Assembly: GCA_910591455.2 (NCBI GenBank)
Contig: OU342809.1
Coordinates: 11,239,815-11,303,814, forward strand
DNA from: Pholis gunnellus
Taxonomy: Eukaryota > Chordata > Actinopteri > Perciformes > Pholidae
Reading direction: 5' to 3'
Length of the DNA: 64,000 bases
How positions within the stretch are numbered: the first letter of the stretch is position 1; every line of letters begins with the position of its first letter. Below, piece by piece: positions 1-12,086 of the stretch. The notes under the pieces were generated by a model. The model was given only the letters and a program-made list of their open reading frames with translations, was not told where the DNA came from and did not search any database. Both the position numbers and the translations under genes were made by a program.

Positions 1-13
1 AGTTTTTCCTCAG

Positions 14-1320
14 GCCCGAGTGGTACGGCATGCTGTACTCCCAAGCTGACAGTAAAAAGAAATCAAACCTGATGATGTCTCTGTTTGAGCCCGGTCCAGA
101 GCCTCTGCCTTGGCTGGGCAAGATCACACATTTGGGACCAATATCGGGTAACCCTTCCCTTCTACTGTTTTCTCTGCAGACACAAACAAGCACACAGCAA
201 GTTGTAGAACAAAACATCGCCATCGTCTCTTCTGCACTGTTTATATACTCCGTAGCGTCTTGTTCCTGAACGCATCATTTTCAGTTTATGACACGTTTGG
301 GATATTGTAAAACTCTGCATTTTAATGTAACTTATGACCCACTATGATAACCCTTGTAAAGGTAACTGCTTGTTGTTTTTCCTAAAGACCAAAGGCCTTT
401 CTGTTCATAATCAAGCAGTTAATAATTTACAGTTTTCTGACTTTGATCCTGATACTGACTTCTCTCTGACGTTTCATGGCCGTCCTGGCATTTCAGAGGC
501 TGCTGAAAATCCCTACGGAGAGGACGACAGTAAAAGTCCTTTCCCTCTGCAGCCCTCGGCCAAACGAAGCTACGCCCAGAACGTCACTGTGTGGATTAAG
601 GCCAGTGGACTACAGGTAAAGTAAAGTCACTGTATACAAGCGCCGCTGTTTGTTGAAGTTAAAGAGAAACGACAGCGGAGTCATAAATACTTGCCGTCCT
701 TGGTTTGTGTTCCTAAAGTCTAAATGCCGTGGTACTTATGAGAGACTGGAGGGAGTGTTTTCTCAGTGCATTGCAGCTAGGGCCTTCCTCAATTAATAGT
801 ATCAGTTTCAATTTAGAGAGTAATTAACTGGCTAAAAAATTAACTGAATAAAGCATGACCATACTGAGATGTTATTCAAAACATATTTCTGCTCATCATT
901 CACTTAAGTTATGATGCTGTCATTCCACAGACTGATGTCCAGAAGATCCTCAGGAATGCAAGGAAATTGCCAGATAAAACTCAAACCTTCTACAAGGTAA
1001 ATCAAGCTGAAAATGGCTCTGAACTTTGAACTTAAACCATATTTTGCTGATTTAACTTACAGTTTTGATTTTTTTGGATCTGCCAGGAGCTGAACCGTCT
1101 TCGGAAGGCTGCCCTGGCTTTTGGTTTCTGGGAGCTCCTGAAGGGAGTGGCGGACCTGTTGGAGAGAGAGTGCACGCTGCTGCCAGACTCCGCCCACCCG
1201 GATGCCGCTTTCCAGCTCTCCCACGCCGCACAGCAGCTCAAACTGGCCAGCACTGGTGACTCCCAGTATGCTGCTTTCGATCACAACATTGCTCCAATGC
1301 ACACAGACTTTTCCAGCTGA
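14..1320 (+). CDS. ints14: Integrator complex subunit 14 (C-terminal part; 5' end outside window)
   Basis: Visible coding exons are about 14-147, 497-615, 931-996 and 1087-1320, and the phases join without a break. INTS14 (formerly VWA9/C15orf44) is a nuclear subunit of Integrator, which cleaves snRNA and paused transcripts. It works in a module with INTS13 and INTS10. The N-terminal von Willebrand A domain lies left of the window; this part is the C-terminal region. Recognisable stretches are WYGMLYSQADSKKKSN, ENPYGEDDSKSPFPLQP, RSYAQNVTVWIK and ELNRLRKAALAFGF, all close to the human protein as I recall it. The first exon start at 14 is inferred from the pyrimidine-rich tract ending in CAG at 11-13. 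The protein ends MHTDFSS then TGA. The gene is tail-to-tail with HACD3, as in human. Identity is secure; only the left boundary is uncertain. Confidence 0.93.
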
Positions 1321-1552
1321 GCCACGTCTCAATTAGTAATTACCTAAAATATAGTATCCTGTATGTGTGCTTTATGTGGTTTAAAGAAATCTAAGGGAAC
1401 CCACATGTGGAACCTAAAGAAGTCTATTTGTTTGATAACGTAGACTCCTTTGACACTGCCTAAATATGGCGAAAGGTACATAATGAAGTGTTTGTAAAAT
1501 GTTACATGTTTCTTAGTATGACCGTTTCCACAAATTGACCAGATAACATTTT

Positions 1553-1558
1553 TTTATT
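1553..1558 (-). other. Candidate HACD3 polyadenylation signal
   Basis: TTTATT on the plus strand reads AATAAA on the minus strand, 575 bases past the HACD3 stop. The stretch 1321-2132 between the two stop codons holds only the two 3' UTRs; I see no other gene in it. If this signal is used, the HACD3 and INTS14 transcripts overlap at their tails. Confidence 0.4.
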
Positions 1559-1627
1559 CAGTGTCAAATAACATTTACATGAAATGACTGTTATTGTTGG
1601 CATTTCAAATTCAGGTGAAAATAATTA

Positions 1628-1633
1628 AATAAA
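1628..1633 (+). other. INTS14 polyadenylation signal
   Basis: AATAAA lies 307 bases after the INTS14 stop codon and is the first canonical signal downstream, so it probably marks the INTS14 3' end near 1650. Confidence 0.6.
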
Positions 1634-2132
1634 GCGGGGAAGGCATACAAAGTCTACACAGCCGGAGATTATTGAGCAGAAGTGACGCAAAATGCTCAGA
1701 TTTTAGAAGTCACCAGAGTCATTTTTCCTGAGGTTTGTTGGACGGTTCAAAAAATCTGGAATGTTAACAATTAAAGTATTTCTTGAGATTTGTTCTTTCA
1801 TACACAAATTACTGTATCTCAAATAACACTAGCAATACCACTGCAAAAGAAACAGTATCACAAAAGGATAGATATCAATTTCTATAGCTCTTCACATCTA
1901 AGAAATACGAACTTGCATCTTAAAGAAATGAATCACCAGTTCATGACAGTCAATGCAATGATGACATATTGCATCTATAGGATGTTCATGTTGATAACAA
2001 ATTAAAGAAAAACAACTTCCTGTAACAAAAACTACTAATTTGACTGGAACACTGATGAGTATAATTCAAAAGATGTTATCCAGAAACAAGCAGGCAGCAA
2101 AGGTGTTAGAGGAGTGGTGTTGGTGCTGAAGC

Positions 2133-5100
2133 TCAATTTGCTTTCCTCTTTTTGGTACGGAAACGCTTCTTCCTTTGCTTGTGAAGATGACGAAAGTTGA
2201 TAAAGAGTCCTGAAGAGGGGGCGGTAAACCAAAACGTTGATATCAGAACAAAAATGCTGACATTAGAACAAACTATTTGCTTGTATATATATATATACAT
2301 ATGATTACTGTTTCATATGAAGACTTACCCAGAAACATGAGGACGAGATAGACGTACAGGACGTAAGAGAAGCTGATGGAGGTACCGACGGCTTTGGGCA
2401 GAGGAACGCTGAAGAGTTTGGTCTCGTCAAAGATGGGAATGGATTGTACCACAGCAACAGCTACATGGGATTGGGAGATACAGTTCAGCACTTGTATGAA
2501 GAATTAGTCATTCTGAGAGAAACAAACCAGCTCACCTTCAGCTACAACACCTAATGGGTACAGCGGTATCCAGATCGTGTACCGCAGCCATGTGAGCGTC
2601 TTCCACTCTGTATTGAAACAGCCCAGCATGTAAAATGGATACCTGAAATTGGTGCATCATGAAGAAACAACGTGTTAATCAACTGACACATTAATAACTA
2701 TCCGTCTTCATAACAATGTAGCCTGAATGACCCGTTGTTTCTTGTAAACCTTCACCTCAAAAGCTGTCAAACTGCACCTGTGTAGCTTCTGCACTTTGCC
2801 CTTTTACTTACAGTGCAGTTATTGTGTTGACAGTTAGTCTTAACTTCTGTTGTAACACTGCAACTAAGAATTATTTTTAATACCAAAATCATCTGCTTAT
2901 TATTTTTTTCCGACTAACAGTCCAAACCCCAAAATATTCAAGTTCCTTGCAAAAAATTGTCATATTTGAGAACCTGGAACCATCAAATGTTTGGCATTTA
3001 TGATGGCATATACACCATTGTGTATAATTGCCCTTTCAATGGGCAGTCTGCTTGAACTCACAGCATTTTGTACAAAAGTTTTGTTTTGCAAACCCTTCAT
3101 ACAAAACAACATTTTATAAAGAGGACTCTCTACAACCTAAAAGCATGAGACAGTTCAAACATATAGATTAGTCCTCTCAGCCATGTAACTTACAAAATAA
3201 ACTTTTGTGCCAGGCAACCCCAAGTTTTACAATATTGTTTAAACTACACCTTATTGACAACTATATCCACTATTCAGCAGAAGTTCATGTCCATTTAGAG
3301 AACTACTGACTTTATACAGAAGATTGTGTGGAGACATTGACAATAACCATCAGAATTTACAATCAGACGACTGTTCACCTCGAACAATTCATTTAAATTC
3401 AAGAACTATATTGTCATAATGCATGCACAACAAAATTGCAGTTGCGTCAGCCTCAAATAGAGCATTGTATAAATAACTTCACACACACAGTGTGACAAAC
3501 ACCGACAAGGCAGATGCAGAATTACCTAAAAATCTCAATGGCGCTCCACAGATAGAAAACGAAGAACACGACTGGCTGGTTGTGCATTTCTTCCACACTA
3601 CCAAAAATGGTGAAGAGAATAAAATTCCTTCCAACCACCTAGTAAAAGAACAAAACACACAAAGATATAGTTATTACACTTGAAACATATTCGCACGGTT
3701 ACAACAAGCAGGTGTCACTGCACATCAAACAAATGAGCAACCCATACCTGTATGAGAGTCGGAATAACACCCGTCCGGACTACACCAAAAGCAGCGTTGA
3801 GGACCTCTACCGAGGCCAGGGTCTGGCAGAAGAACATCACGTCCGATATGGTGTGAAATGTGTCGTACAGAGAATCTGACATGAGAGGAGAGTTTAGAAA
3901 TGATCGGTCTTGCCAGGTTGTCGTGAAGAAATTGATCAGAGCAGGAAAAACAAATAGAAAGTGAAGCCCCAGACATCTTCGGTTTCCTCACCTTGGCCAA
4001 AGATAAAGAGCCGCACGGTCATGTTGACAAAGATCCATGAGAAGCCAAGAAACTGAACCAGATTATATACAAACAAATATCCTGTTGTCAGGCTGACGAA
4101 CCCTGAGACAGTTGAAAGAAAGAGAAAACATTGAGGCAACTGAGAATAACAACTTGCTTGAAACGCTTAACTCGGACAGATTTGCACTCACCTTCCTCTT
4201 CGTGCCTTGAAGCCTTCAGCCTGTTCTTTTTGTCCTCCTTATCAAAGTAAAACATATGTATACAAGTGTTCAATCTTTGGCCTTGTTATCAATAGTACAT
4301 TCTGAGCCAGTTAGACATTGTGCAATATTAACTATTATTTAATACAGCTGTCAAATGCACAGGGTCGTTGCGTGTAAATGTCCCTCAGATGCAAAAAAAC
4401 ATGAATCTCACTTTTTCCCGGATCTCCATCTCCGCATCGGACTCGTCCAGCCAGCGGTCAAAGTCTGGTGTCAGGAAGACTGGTTTGCGCTCCTGTAGCG
4501 TCAGCCTTTCCCACCAGCCTCGCTGCTCTTTCTGCAAAGTGATATTCACCTGCCGCTGCGTGGACCTGTGGCTCACCTGGACACACAGTTAATGAGCACA
4601 ATCAACAAAACCAGTAGGAACACAGGGAGAGAAAAAAGGAGCAGTAAATATGTAGGAAGGATTTTTTAAATGGAGACGTACCTCTGACTTTACTGGTAAA
4701 AGAAACTCCAAACTGAACTCGTATTCATTTTGTCCTTTTGCACCATGGCCCTGGGCTACACACAAAAACACCACAACAATGTTACAAATCATGAACTTCT
4801 AGGAACATTTGCATTGCAGAACATGAACATGAAGTGTGTGTCACCTCTAAACTGAAGCACTTTCTCATGCACTTGGACGTCGATGTTCTACAAAAAAAGA
4901 AGCAGAAAGGCAGATGATGATCTTATACTTCCTCTTAAGAGTTAGAATTCAAGCATTATATTACAACCGGTGCACACTACAGCGGAAGAGAGACAACAAT
5001 AAAGTCTATTCAAAGTCTAAGCATATTCAAAACAATAAAACTAAGGCTAGTTTAACAATCTACAATCCATCACCCATAGTGACATTTGATAATGAGCCAC

Positions 5101-5798
5101 AATCATTTCCTTGTTTAAAGAAGATTGAGGAAATGAGCCGTTTCACATACGATCCACCCTCATGTTACTGTTTGCATGTACATGTATAAACAGTACATCA
5201 ACATGCAGCACTATAAAAAACAAACTATATGACTATGATGCCAACATTTAGACAGGAGTAAACTAAAGTGTGCTGAAGAGTGTCCTTCGAGCAGCCTGAC
5301 ATCTTTGGACGAAGCAGCACCTGCCTTTTACCCTTATTAATAACCACAACTCATGCAACTGACCGCGCGCGCGCGCACACACACGCGCACACACACACAC
5401 ATACATTCTTAAAACCATGATACTCATCTCTAAAGTAGCGCATCTCTTCACAGGGTTTGTGCGATTAAACCCGATTAATATCAGGCCTTAGCAGAGGGCT
5501 TTTTAAAATATCAACTATCACCTAAAAACAACACGCATTTTTCCATTCAATTATGCAAAGTGTGCAGCTACCAAGCGGTGTGGCATTTTCATTTTCAGGA
5601 ACCTGCACCCTTCATTTGCTTACTTTAATATTTAGCTTTAGATTACATATAATAGTGCACGAGCCTTAGATAGATACAAGTGAGTGCAGGTAGTTTGCAG
5701 GTCCTGTCTCGTTAGCTCACCTGAGCGTCCGTCAGCTCCACTCGCAGGTAAATGTCGTCATGGCGTTGAGCCCAGTAAACGAGAGGCGTGAGCGGCAT
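2133..5798 (-). CDS. hacd3: Very-long-chain (3R)-3-hydroxyacyl-CoA dehydratase 3
   Basis: Eleven minus-strand exons: 5721-5798, 4845-4887, 4682-4755, 4412-4576, 4192-4237, 3992-4102, 3748-3875, 3526-3638, 2536-2642, 2329-2460, 2133-2209. Together they make 1074 nt, 357 aa (human about 362), with every phase consistent. HACD3 (PTPLAD1/B-ind1) is an ER multipass enzyme that dehydrates 3-hydroxyacyl-CoA in the third step of fatty-acid elongation. The N-terminus (about residues 1-100) is a p23/CS-type domain starting MPLTPLVYWAQRH. A charged linker with FDRWLDESDAEME follows, then six or so membrane segments from GYLFVYNLVQFLGFSW onward. The catalytic pair is kept as Tyr281 and Glu288 in LYPLGVVAE, seven residues apart as in yeast PHS1. 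The C-terminus KKRFRTKKRKAN is a basic tail resembling a di-lysine ER-retrieval signal. The start ATG is the first in exon 1 and lies 277 bases from the divergent PPCDC start. Confidence 0.97.
5363..5404. repeat. GC/AC dinucleotide microsatellite in HACD3 intron 1
   Basis: A run of alternating purine-pyrimidine (GC then AC) units within the first HACD3 intron. It is likely polymorphic and of Z-DNA-forming composition. No coding role. Confidence 0.9.
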
Positions 5799-6075
5799 TG
5801 TTTTTTGTTGTTGGTTCAAATAAATATCAGGCTGGACGAACGATGAATGGTCTCATCGCTTCATGCTAACTGTCGTGCGAGGGCTTCAGCAAATACTCAG
5901 AATATTCCGCGAACGCGCGCTCACAATCCGTCAACGTAGTGACGTGCTCGTGCAGGAGACAGAGACGTTGGTTGTGCTCTCCTCTGATTGGCTGGCAGGT
6001 GAATGTTTACGGAAATAGTGAAAAGGTGTTCTAAAGAGCGACAGTTTGTCGACCTCTTCGTATTGATATACTAAT
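5799..6075. promoter_or_regulatory. Divergent promoter region between HACD3 and PPCDC
   Basis: Only 277 bases separate the two start codons, so both 5' UTRs and promoters must fit here. Visible elements are an inverted CCAAT box (GATTGG, 5986-5991), a CRE-like TGACGTG (from 5940) and a GCGCGC-containing CpG-rich patch near 5914. There is no TATA box at a sensible place, as expected for housekeeping bidirectional promoters. The sites are pattern matches, not proof of binding. Confidence 0.65.
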
Positions 6076-8943
6076 ATGGAGACAGCGGAGCATGTTGACG
6101 GTCTAAAAACTGATTTTTCGAGATCTTGTGGGACATTTCGTGTTCTTGTTGGCGTGACGGGAAGCGTCGCATCATTGAAACTGCCTCTTTTAGTATCCCA
6201 GCTCCTTCAGCTCCCTGGGGTGAGCTACTTCCACCTTCATTCTTTTTATTAAGAGCCTTCTGTTAACGACCGTATCTTGTGTCTGTCTCAGTCACTTGTA
6301 CACCAAGTAGATGCCTCATGCACCCTCACACATTATTGTTTCCCCACGTGGCACAGCGCACAACTCACCCCTGACGCAAGATGGAGATATTGCAGCTGCA
6401 AGCCAGCTGTGTAAAACATCTTGTTATAGTCCTATTAGTCAGATACGTTATGGTTTAAAGCCTCACAAATGACAGTAACAGAGATATCTGTATTATTGTG
6501 AGACATTTTATGAATAAGGACAGTGTTAGGGTTTTATATTGTTATACTAAACATATTTGAGAGCTGTAACCATCCTAAATAGTTGCATAGATCATTCAGC
6601 ATGAGAGAAACTCAAACTCTGGGAATTACACTAAGTAATGAATTTATCTAGAATAGTTTGTAATAATAAATATAATGGAAAAAGTAATAATATATAAAAT
6701 CATATAAAGGGTCAAAAAAAGTCTTACTATAGTTTGTTATTAAAACACAACATAAAAGGTGATCCTTAATACGATACTAATGTATCATGAGGTCTTTAGA
6801 GGTGCAGTCAAAACCACATGCCCGGTGTTATTGTGAAAATCTTACCACACAATTCTGTGAAAGGTGCTAACTTTTTCTAAAATGTAAGACCCATAAATAG
6901 TCTCCAAGATAAGATCAGTTACTCAACATGTGTATGAGTCTCATCTTAGTTTTCCACCTCTTCAGCACTATAGCAATACTAATAAGTGCTTTAACATCCC
7001 TGTGACTGTTACTGTCTGTTGTATGCTTTAGGTGGATGTGAGAGTAGTCACCACGGAGCATGCCAAGCACTTCTACAACTCTGAAGAGGTTTCAGTAAAA
7101 ATCTACAGTGACATGGATGAGTGGGAGGTAACAATGAATTTAAATGTCCTAGTGTAGCCATTCTTTACTGACGGTCTATAGCAGAGTTTCTTAAATGTGG
7201 TGCTTCTGATCAGCTGACTAAAATACATATAAAATGCATATTTTAATAACTTTTTTTAGTATTTAATAAGGGAAATAAGTATGACATATACCTCCATACA
7301 GTCAATTTTAAGGTCACTGTATGCCATTAAAATGTAACTTTTGAAACTTAAAAGAATATATGCAAAATGCCATTGAGTGATTTTTAAACTGGTCTAAAGT
7401 ATCATTCCACGAGGAAGTGAGTGTGTCATTGGTTGCGTTCCTGACAGCATGTCTCTGTTCTAGCTGTGGACTCAGAGAACTGATCCCGTGTTGCACATTG
7501 AACTACGGCGCTGGGCAGACCTACTCGTCATTGCCCCCCTTGATGCCAACACTCTTGGAAAGATTGCAAATGGAATTTGTGACAATCTCTTGGTAAGAAG
7601 ATGACATTCTGAAGTGATTACCTACAAAATGTTATGGCAAATAATAATTCATAACATGATTTCTATGGAATTATTTCCAAGTTGATCATTGTCTTTTGGC
7701 AGACATGTGTGGTAAGAGCCTGGGATACCAGTCGCCCTCTCCTCTTCTGCCCCGCAATGAATACAGCTATGTGGCAGCATCCCATCACAGCCCAGCAGGT
7801 ATCCAGGCTAACAGAGTTTGGATATGTGGAAATCCCCTGCATTTCTAAAAAGCTAGTATGTGGAGATGAAGGTGGGTTTAAATACAAGGAAAAAAAACGG
7901 AAGATATTAAGTATCTACAACCTCTACTTTTACCTTGAGATGTCTCAGAATGTGGGACACAACAGGACACATTGGAAACATAAACACTGCTCTAGCTTAA
8001 AGTGCTTCCATTATATAGATTATAACAGATAACTGTTTTATGTATGCAGGTCAATCAAGAAATAATTCTTACCTTAAATTACATAAGTTGTCCTCAATGG
8101 CAGTAATTGTAAAATAATAAGTCAAATTGTTGCATGTATCTTATGGTCATATCTGACCACAGACTTCAAGCTTTCAACCAGAGAAAGCCTAACCTTGATT
8201 TAACTACTAGCTCATCAGTTATATTTGTGCTTTTCATTAGAACATACTTAAAACTCTTAAAGCCCTAAGAATGAGCTCTTCAGCTAAGAGTCTACTATTT
8301 ACCTACTTCCGTTTCCAACAAATTGAAAGAGGTTGGACCCGAATGGGTTGGGGATGTTTGTTTTTCCAAGCGACATCCATTAAGTAAGATTAGATTGTTT
8401 GATCAACTCAGTCATGTACCGACTGGTACAGCAGAGGTCAAATTGTTCTCAAAAATTTGCCAAATGCCAGAGTTTGGGGAGAATATGTCCTTTTTATGTC
8501 CTTGATTAACTCCTCTGCTTTGTAAACTACTTTCTTTGTCATGTGTCTTGTGTTAATGAGAGTTAAAAAATGCTGTGTCTCTGATAGGGGAGTGTCCCCT
8601 TGATGCACTGGTGGGTCTTAACAATGCGCTTAAATGACCCGGCCAGCAACGATTTAGATATGCAAACCCTGGGAGTGTAGAGAATATGTTTATCAAAGTG
8701 TGTTTGTGAGCATGGAGAATGTGCATAGAAAGTAAGAACAGGTATGTGTCTTCATTGTATCATCACTTCCAGGCCACTGACTGCTAATGTATTCTTTCCT
8801 ACAGAAGGTGATTGTGTAACTCTGCTGGAATTCTTTACTTTGTTGCAGGTAAAGGGGCCATGGCAGAGGTATCGACTATAGTCAGTGTTGTTAATCAGTA
8901 TCTTCAGAAACCAGATGAGACATCTCCGACAACATGCACATAA
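6076..8943 (+). CDS. ppcdc: Phosphopantothenoylcysteine decarboxylase
   Basis: Five exons: 6076-6219, 7032-7127, 7464-7592, 7703-7871, 8849-8943; 633 nt, 210 aa (human 204), phases consistent. PPCDC is a cytosolic FMN flavoprotein of the HFCD family. It decarboxylates 4'-phosphopantothenoyl-L-cysteine to 4'-phosphopantetheine, the third step of coenzyme A synthesis from pantothenate. Family signatures are all present: the flavin-binding start VLVGVTGSVASLKLP (about 23-37), the catalytic base His91 in DPVLHIELRRW, the PxMNxxMW motif with Asn143 (CPAMNTAMW) and the substrate-clamp Cys176 in KKLVCGDEG. These sit at the same spacing as His90/Asn142/Cys175 of plant HAL3a. The N-terminal 20 residues are divergent, as usual. 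The protein ends soon after the GAMAEV motif. It shares a divergent promoter with HACD3. Confidence 0.97.
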
Positions 8944-8983
8944 CATTGTACTGTATATTCAGCTGGCACCAAAACAAATAGAA

Positions 8984-8989
8984 AATAAA
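8984..8989 (+). other. PPCDC polyadenylation signal
   Basis: AATAAA 41 bases after the PPCDC stop codon, the nearest canonical signal. It implies a very short 3' UTR; a second AATAAA-type site near 9250 could serve a longer form. Confidence 0.55.
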
Positions 8990-10169
8990 GCATGATGTCT
9001 TGTCTTTAAAATGAGTTTGTGTCCATAGCTCCAAGGCCCGACACACCCATGACAAACTCACAGAGTTGTTTTCATCCATTTCACCTCTTCTTGTTGGGAT
9101 TGCACAGGTGTATAATAATTGACTGGCGTCTTCCTGACTCTTCTGTTAGTTTTGTTTCAGGGCAACATGCAAACGTGTGAAAGTGTATTTCTTTTGCAGC
9201 ATTTAATTAGTGGCATGTCATCAAGCGATTTGTCAAATGAATGTGTAAATAAAAAATGTCAAATATTCTACCTTCTTTAAAAAAAGGTAATGGTGATTCC
9301 TGCACTGACACACTGGAGTTGCCTTTGTGTTATACATAACAGACAAGAATTGGAAGAAATACTGATAGTGTCAAAGATTAAATAAATTTGGATAAAAAAC
9401 TATTTTCAAAAAGGGATTTTAACCGTGTTTGTAAATGTTTTGTATTCAAATGTTTTCTTTCAAGGCTAACGTTTGACTCCATTTTCCCATATTTTGTATT
9501 TAAGTGACTAATGGGGACATTTTTATTTAGAATTTGTCCAGTTTTGCTGTTTTTCAGTCTAAACAACATTATGGAAAATGACTCTACAGGGAAATAAAAA
9601 TAAATCTTTACCTTTTGCTTCATCCGGCCTATTTGTTCTTGTGACCAAGTCCCACTCAAGGCTAAGTCTGAATGTGGAACAGCAGCAGGTCCCACTCTTT
9701 GCAGCGTTCTTCCTCTGTGGACCTTATAAAGCCACAACACCTACATGAACACCAGGAGTCTCCAGAGCTTGGTGGCCTTGAAGCAGCTGGTTCACCCTCC
9801 TCTTCCTTTCGCCCCTCTTTCTCTCTCTGTCTCTTTATCTACATATAGGACCACATAAATACGGGCGGCCATCGAATTCAAAGATCTTATGCCCATTGTC
9901 AAAATCATCTAAATATTCAATCATGACAATATAATTACTTTAAGATAACACTGAGCTACGATTATTTCTGTACTGAAACACAAACTCTTCCCAGCCGGCA
10001 CCATGGCCAAGTACACACATTGGAGAGGTTTGCCTCTTTCTGCCAGGGATCTCCTACAAGGCCTCGGCAACATCCCCACATGGTTACATTTCGGACAAGA
10101 TCATATTTTGGGTGAAATGGGTAGAAAGCCATGAAGGCAAAGTTATCCAGTGTGTGACCACAGGTGTGC

Positions 10170-10238
10170 GAGATTAACTGGTTTTTAATGAAGTGGTTTA
10201 TTTTCACGTGCATGAGGCAGGTATGTCGTAGGAGTGAG
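10170..10238 (+). repeat. Partial copy of the foldback-repeat inner segment
   Basis: This stretch, starting with AGATTAACTGGTTTTTAAT and containing TTTTCACGTGCATGAGGCAGG, is matched imperfectly by the reverse complement of about 10621-10683. It is therefore an extra diverged copy of the inner part of the neighbouring inverted repeat, lying outside the left arm. Confidence 0.7.
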
Positions 10239-10311
10239 CCGGCCTGTACCTATGTCGACTAACCAGGAAGTCAACATTCAGATCGATGATCCTCTCTGTC
10301 TCGTTCTTTTT

Positions 10312-10896
10312 TATACGATAATTAAATATATTTCTTTGTCATCAAGCTGTAAACATGCACTTATTTCCAACACATTCAAATGTCTCTTCTCTCAGAAAGT
10401 CAATCCTTCTTTTATGACCAACGTTTATGTTGCTTATGTTAATATATGACCAACAAAATCTAAATCTCAAACGGTGACGTGTTGCCAGAAGACAACAGTG
10501 GAAACTTGAATGCCGGTGGGACGAGATTAACTGGTTTTAAATCTGGTTTTCATTTTACAGCAAACTGTTCCGTTTATTATAGTCTTTCAAAAGACACTGT
10601 CAAAATAATGGGTCCAGAAAGGCCACTCCTAATACCTGCCTAACGCACGTGAATATTCCCAGTTCATTTAAAACCAGTTAATCTCGTCCCACCGGCATTC
10701 ACGTTTCCATTGTTGTCTTCTGGCAACACGTCACCTTTTGAGAGTTTGATTTTGTTGGTCATATATTAACATAAGCAACATAAACGTTGGTCATAAAAGA
10801 AGGATTGACTTTCTCAGAGAAGAGACATTTGAATGTGTTGGAAATAAGTGCATGTTTACAGCTTGATGACAAAGAAATACATTTAATTATCGTATA
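10312..10896. repeat. Large foldback (inverted repeat) element, arms about 231 bp
   Basis: The left arm at 10312-10542 matches the reverse complement of the right arm at 10666-10896 with only scattered differences. A 123-base spacer lies between them. Landmarks shared by both arms are TATACGATAATTAAAT at the outer ends, CATCAAGCTGTAAACATGCA, GCCAGAAGACAACA or its complement, and GACGAGATTAACTGG at the inner ends. The two arms create mirror-image short open frames with identical peptides, which are not real genes. No clean target-site duplication or transposase is visible, so it may be a non-autonomous foldback transposon (MITE-like) or a local inverted duplication. Confidence 0.85.
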
Positions 10897-12086
10897 TGTG
10901 GGTCCATTACTGTTCTTTCTTGGTTGAGTATGTACACTGTCCATTCAAAGTGATCCCGTCCATCCAGACCCAGTTGATACAAATCCCTTCCTCAGTGTAG
11001 TGTGAAGAACTTCTCCAGATATATCCAGAACATTCAGGAATCTCCTTGCAGCATCCAGCACCATGTTGATTCTGTCCAACTTCCCCTGTATTCAACCATA
11101 CAATAGAGTGGGAGTCTCTCCATAATGCCAGGTACTTATAATAAAAATCAGAGGCTGTCAGTGGCAAAAACAAGCACTTTCAATGGACGTATATGATGGT
11201 GCCAGTTTGCCCCCATAGGATTACTTTACATTGTGTTGTTCCTCAACACTGGACCAATTTCGGAAATTGTTGTCGACAGTAGTCGGTTAGACTGATGGGG
11301 ACAACGAGGAGACTAATGGGGAGAAAGATCAGGTTAAAAGATACAGCAAACTGGTCATTATGTACTAAAAAGTCAATACATGCAGGTGCTTATGAATTAT
11401 GAAGTCGTCAATTTTAGCGTGAACAACATTCTTCTTGTCTGAGTTGTTGTAGTTTGAAATATGTTTTCCATAAGGCACTTTGAGGTATGTTTTTCACAGA
11501 TTCAGTGACGATTGGGTACAAATAGTGTCTTAATTTGATCAACTTTTATTTAACTTATGGAGACAATATTTCTGATTAATAATTTGGAAAAGGGTCCTTA
11601 TATTATTGTGGCTTGGATGAGATGATATACGATACTTTATAATTACACAAAGTGCTCTTAGCCATGACTGGAAGCAACAGAGGTCAAAAGTGATGAAACC
11701 CATGTTTAACGTAGTTTCACATGTTTATCTCTGTGAAAACATTTCATCTTAACAAACCAGTCTGCATTGTGTCAAGAGAAGACAGAAGAGAATGTCTAAC
11801 CAGACAATGTTTTGTTTATATGTTAGTGAGGGAAAGCAGATAGTAACAACTGACTTGCTTTAGTTAAACGGTAAAAAGCTCAGCCTTGGAGATATGTCTG
11901 CTCTGCCTAATGATCATGTTGAACAAGGATCTAAATACTCAAACATTGTCATCCAGAGAACAAAAACATTTGGCAATAACATAGTTGCAAAACAGATTCA
12001 CAAACACAGCGCTGTTGAAGTTGATTATTTAAATTCCTCTGTATTTTTTATTGTTTTTGGAAACATGCATTCCCGGTGAATCCTTA

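Noticed and set aside
5363..5404. Frame rich in Cys, Val and Ala across the HACD3 intron microsatellite
   Set aside because: An artefact of the GC/AC dinucleotide run.
9378..9740. 120-codon minus-strand frame downstream of PPCDC
   Set aside because: Low-complexity, no family likeness, no supporting splice sites.
10234..10944. Two short frames on opposite strands sharing an identical 40-residue peptide
   Set aside because: They are the two arms of an inverted repeat, not a conserved protein.
10907..11173. 88-codon minus-strand frame with several Cys and Trp
   Set aside because: It looked briefly like a lectin-type fragment, but the Cys/Trp spacing fits no family I know and there is no neighbouring exon to extend it.
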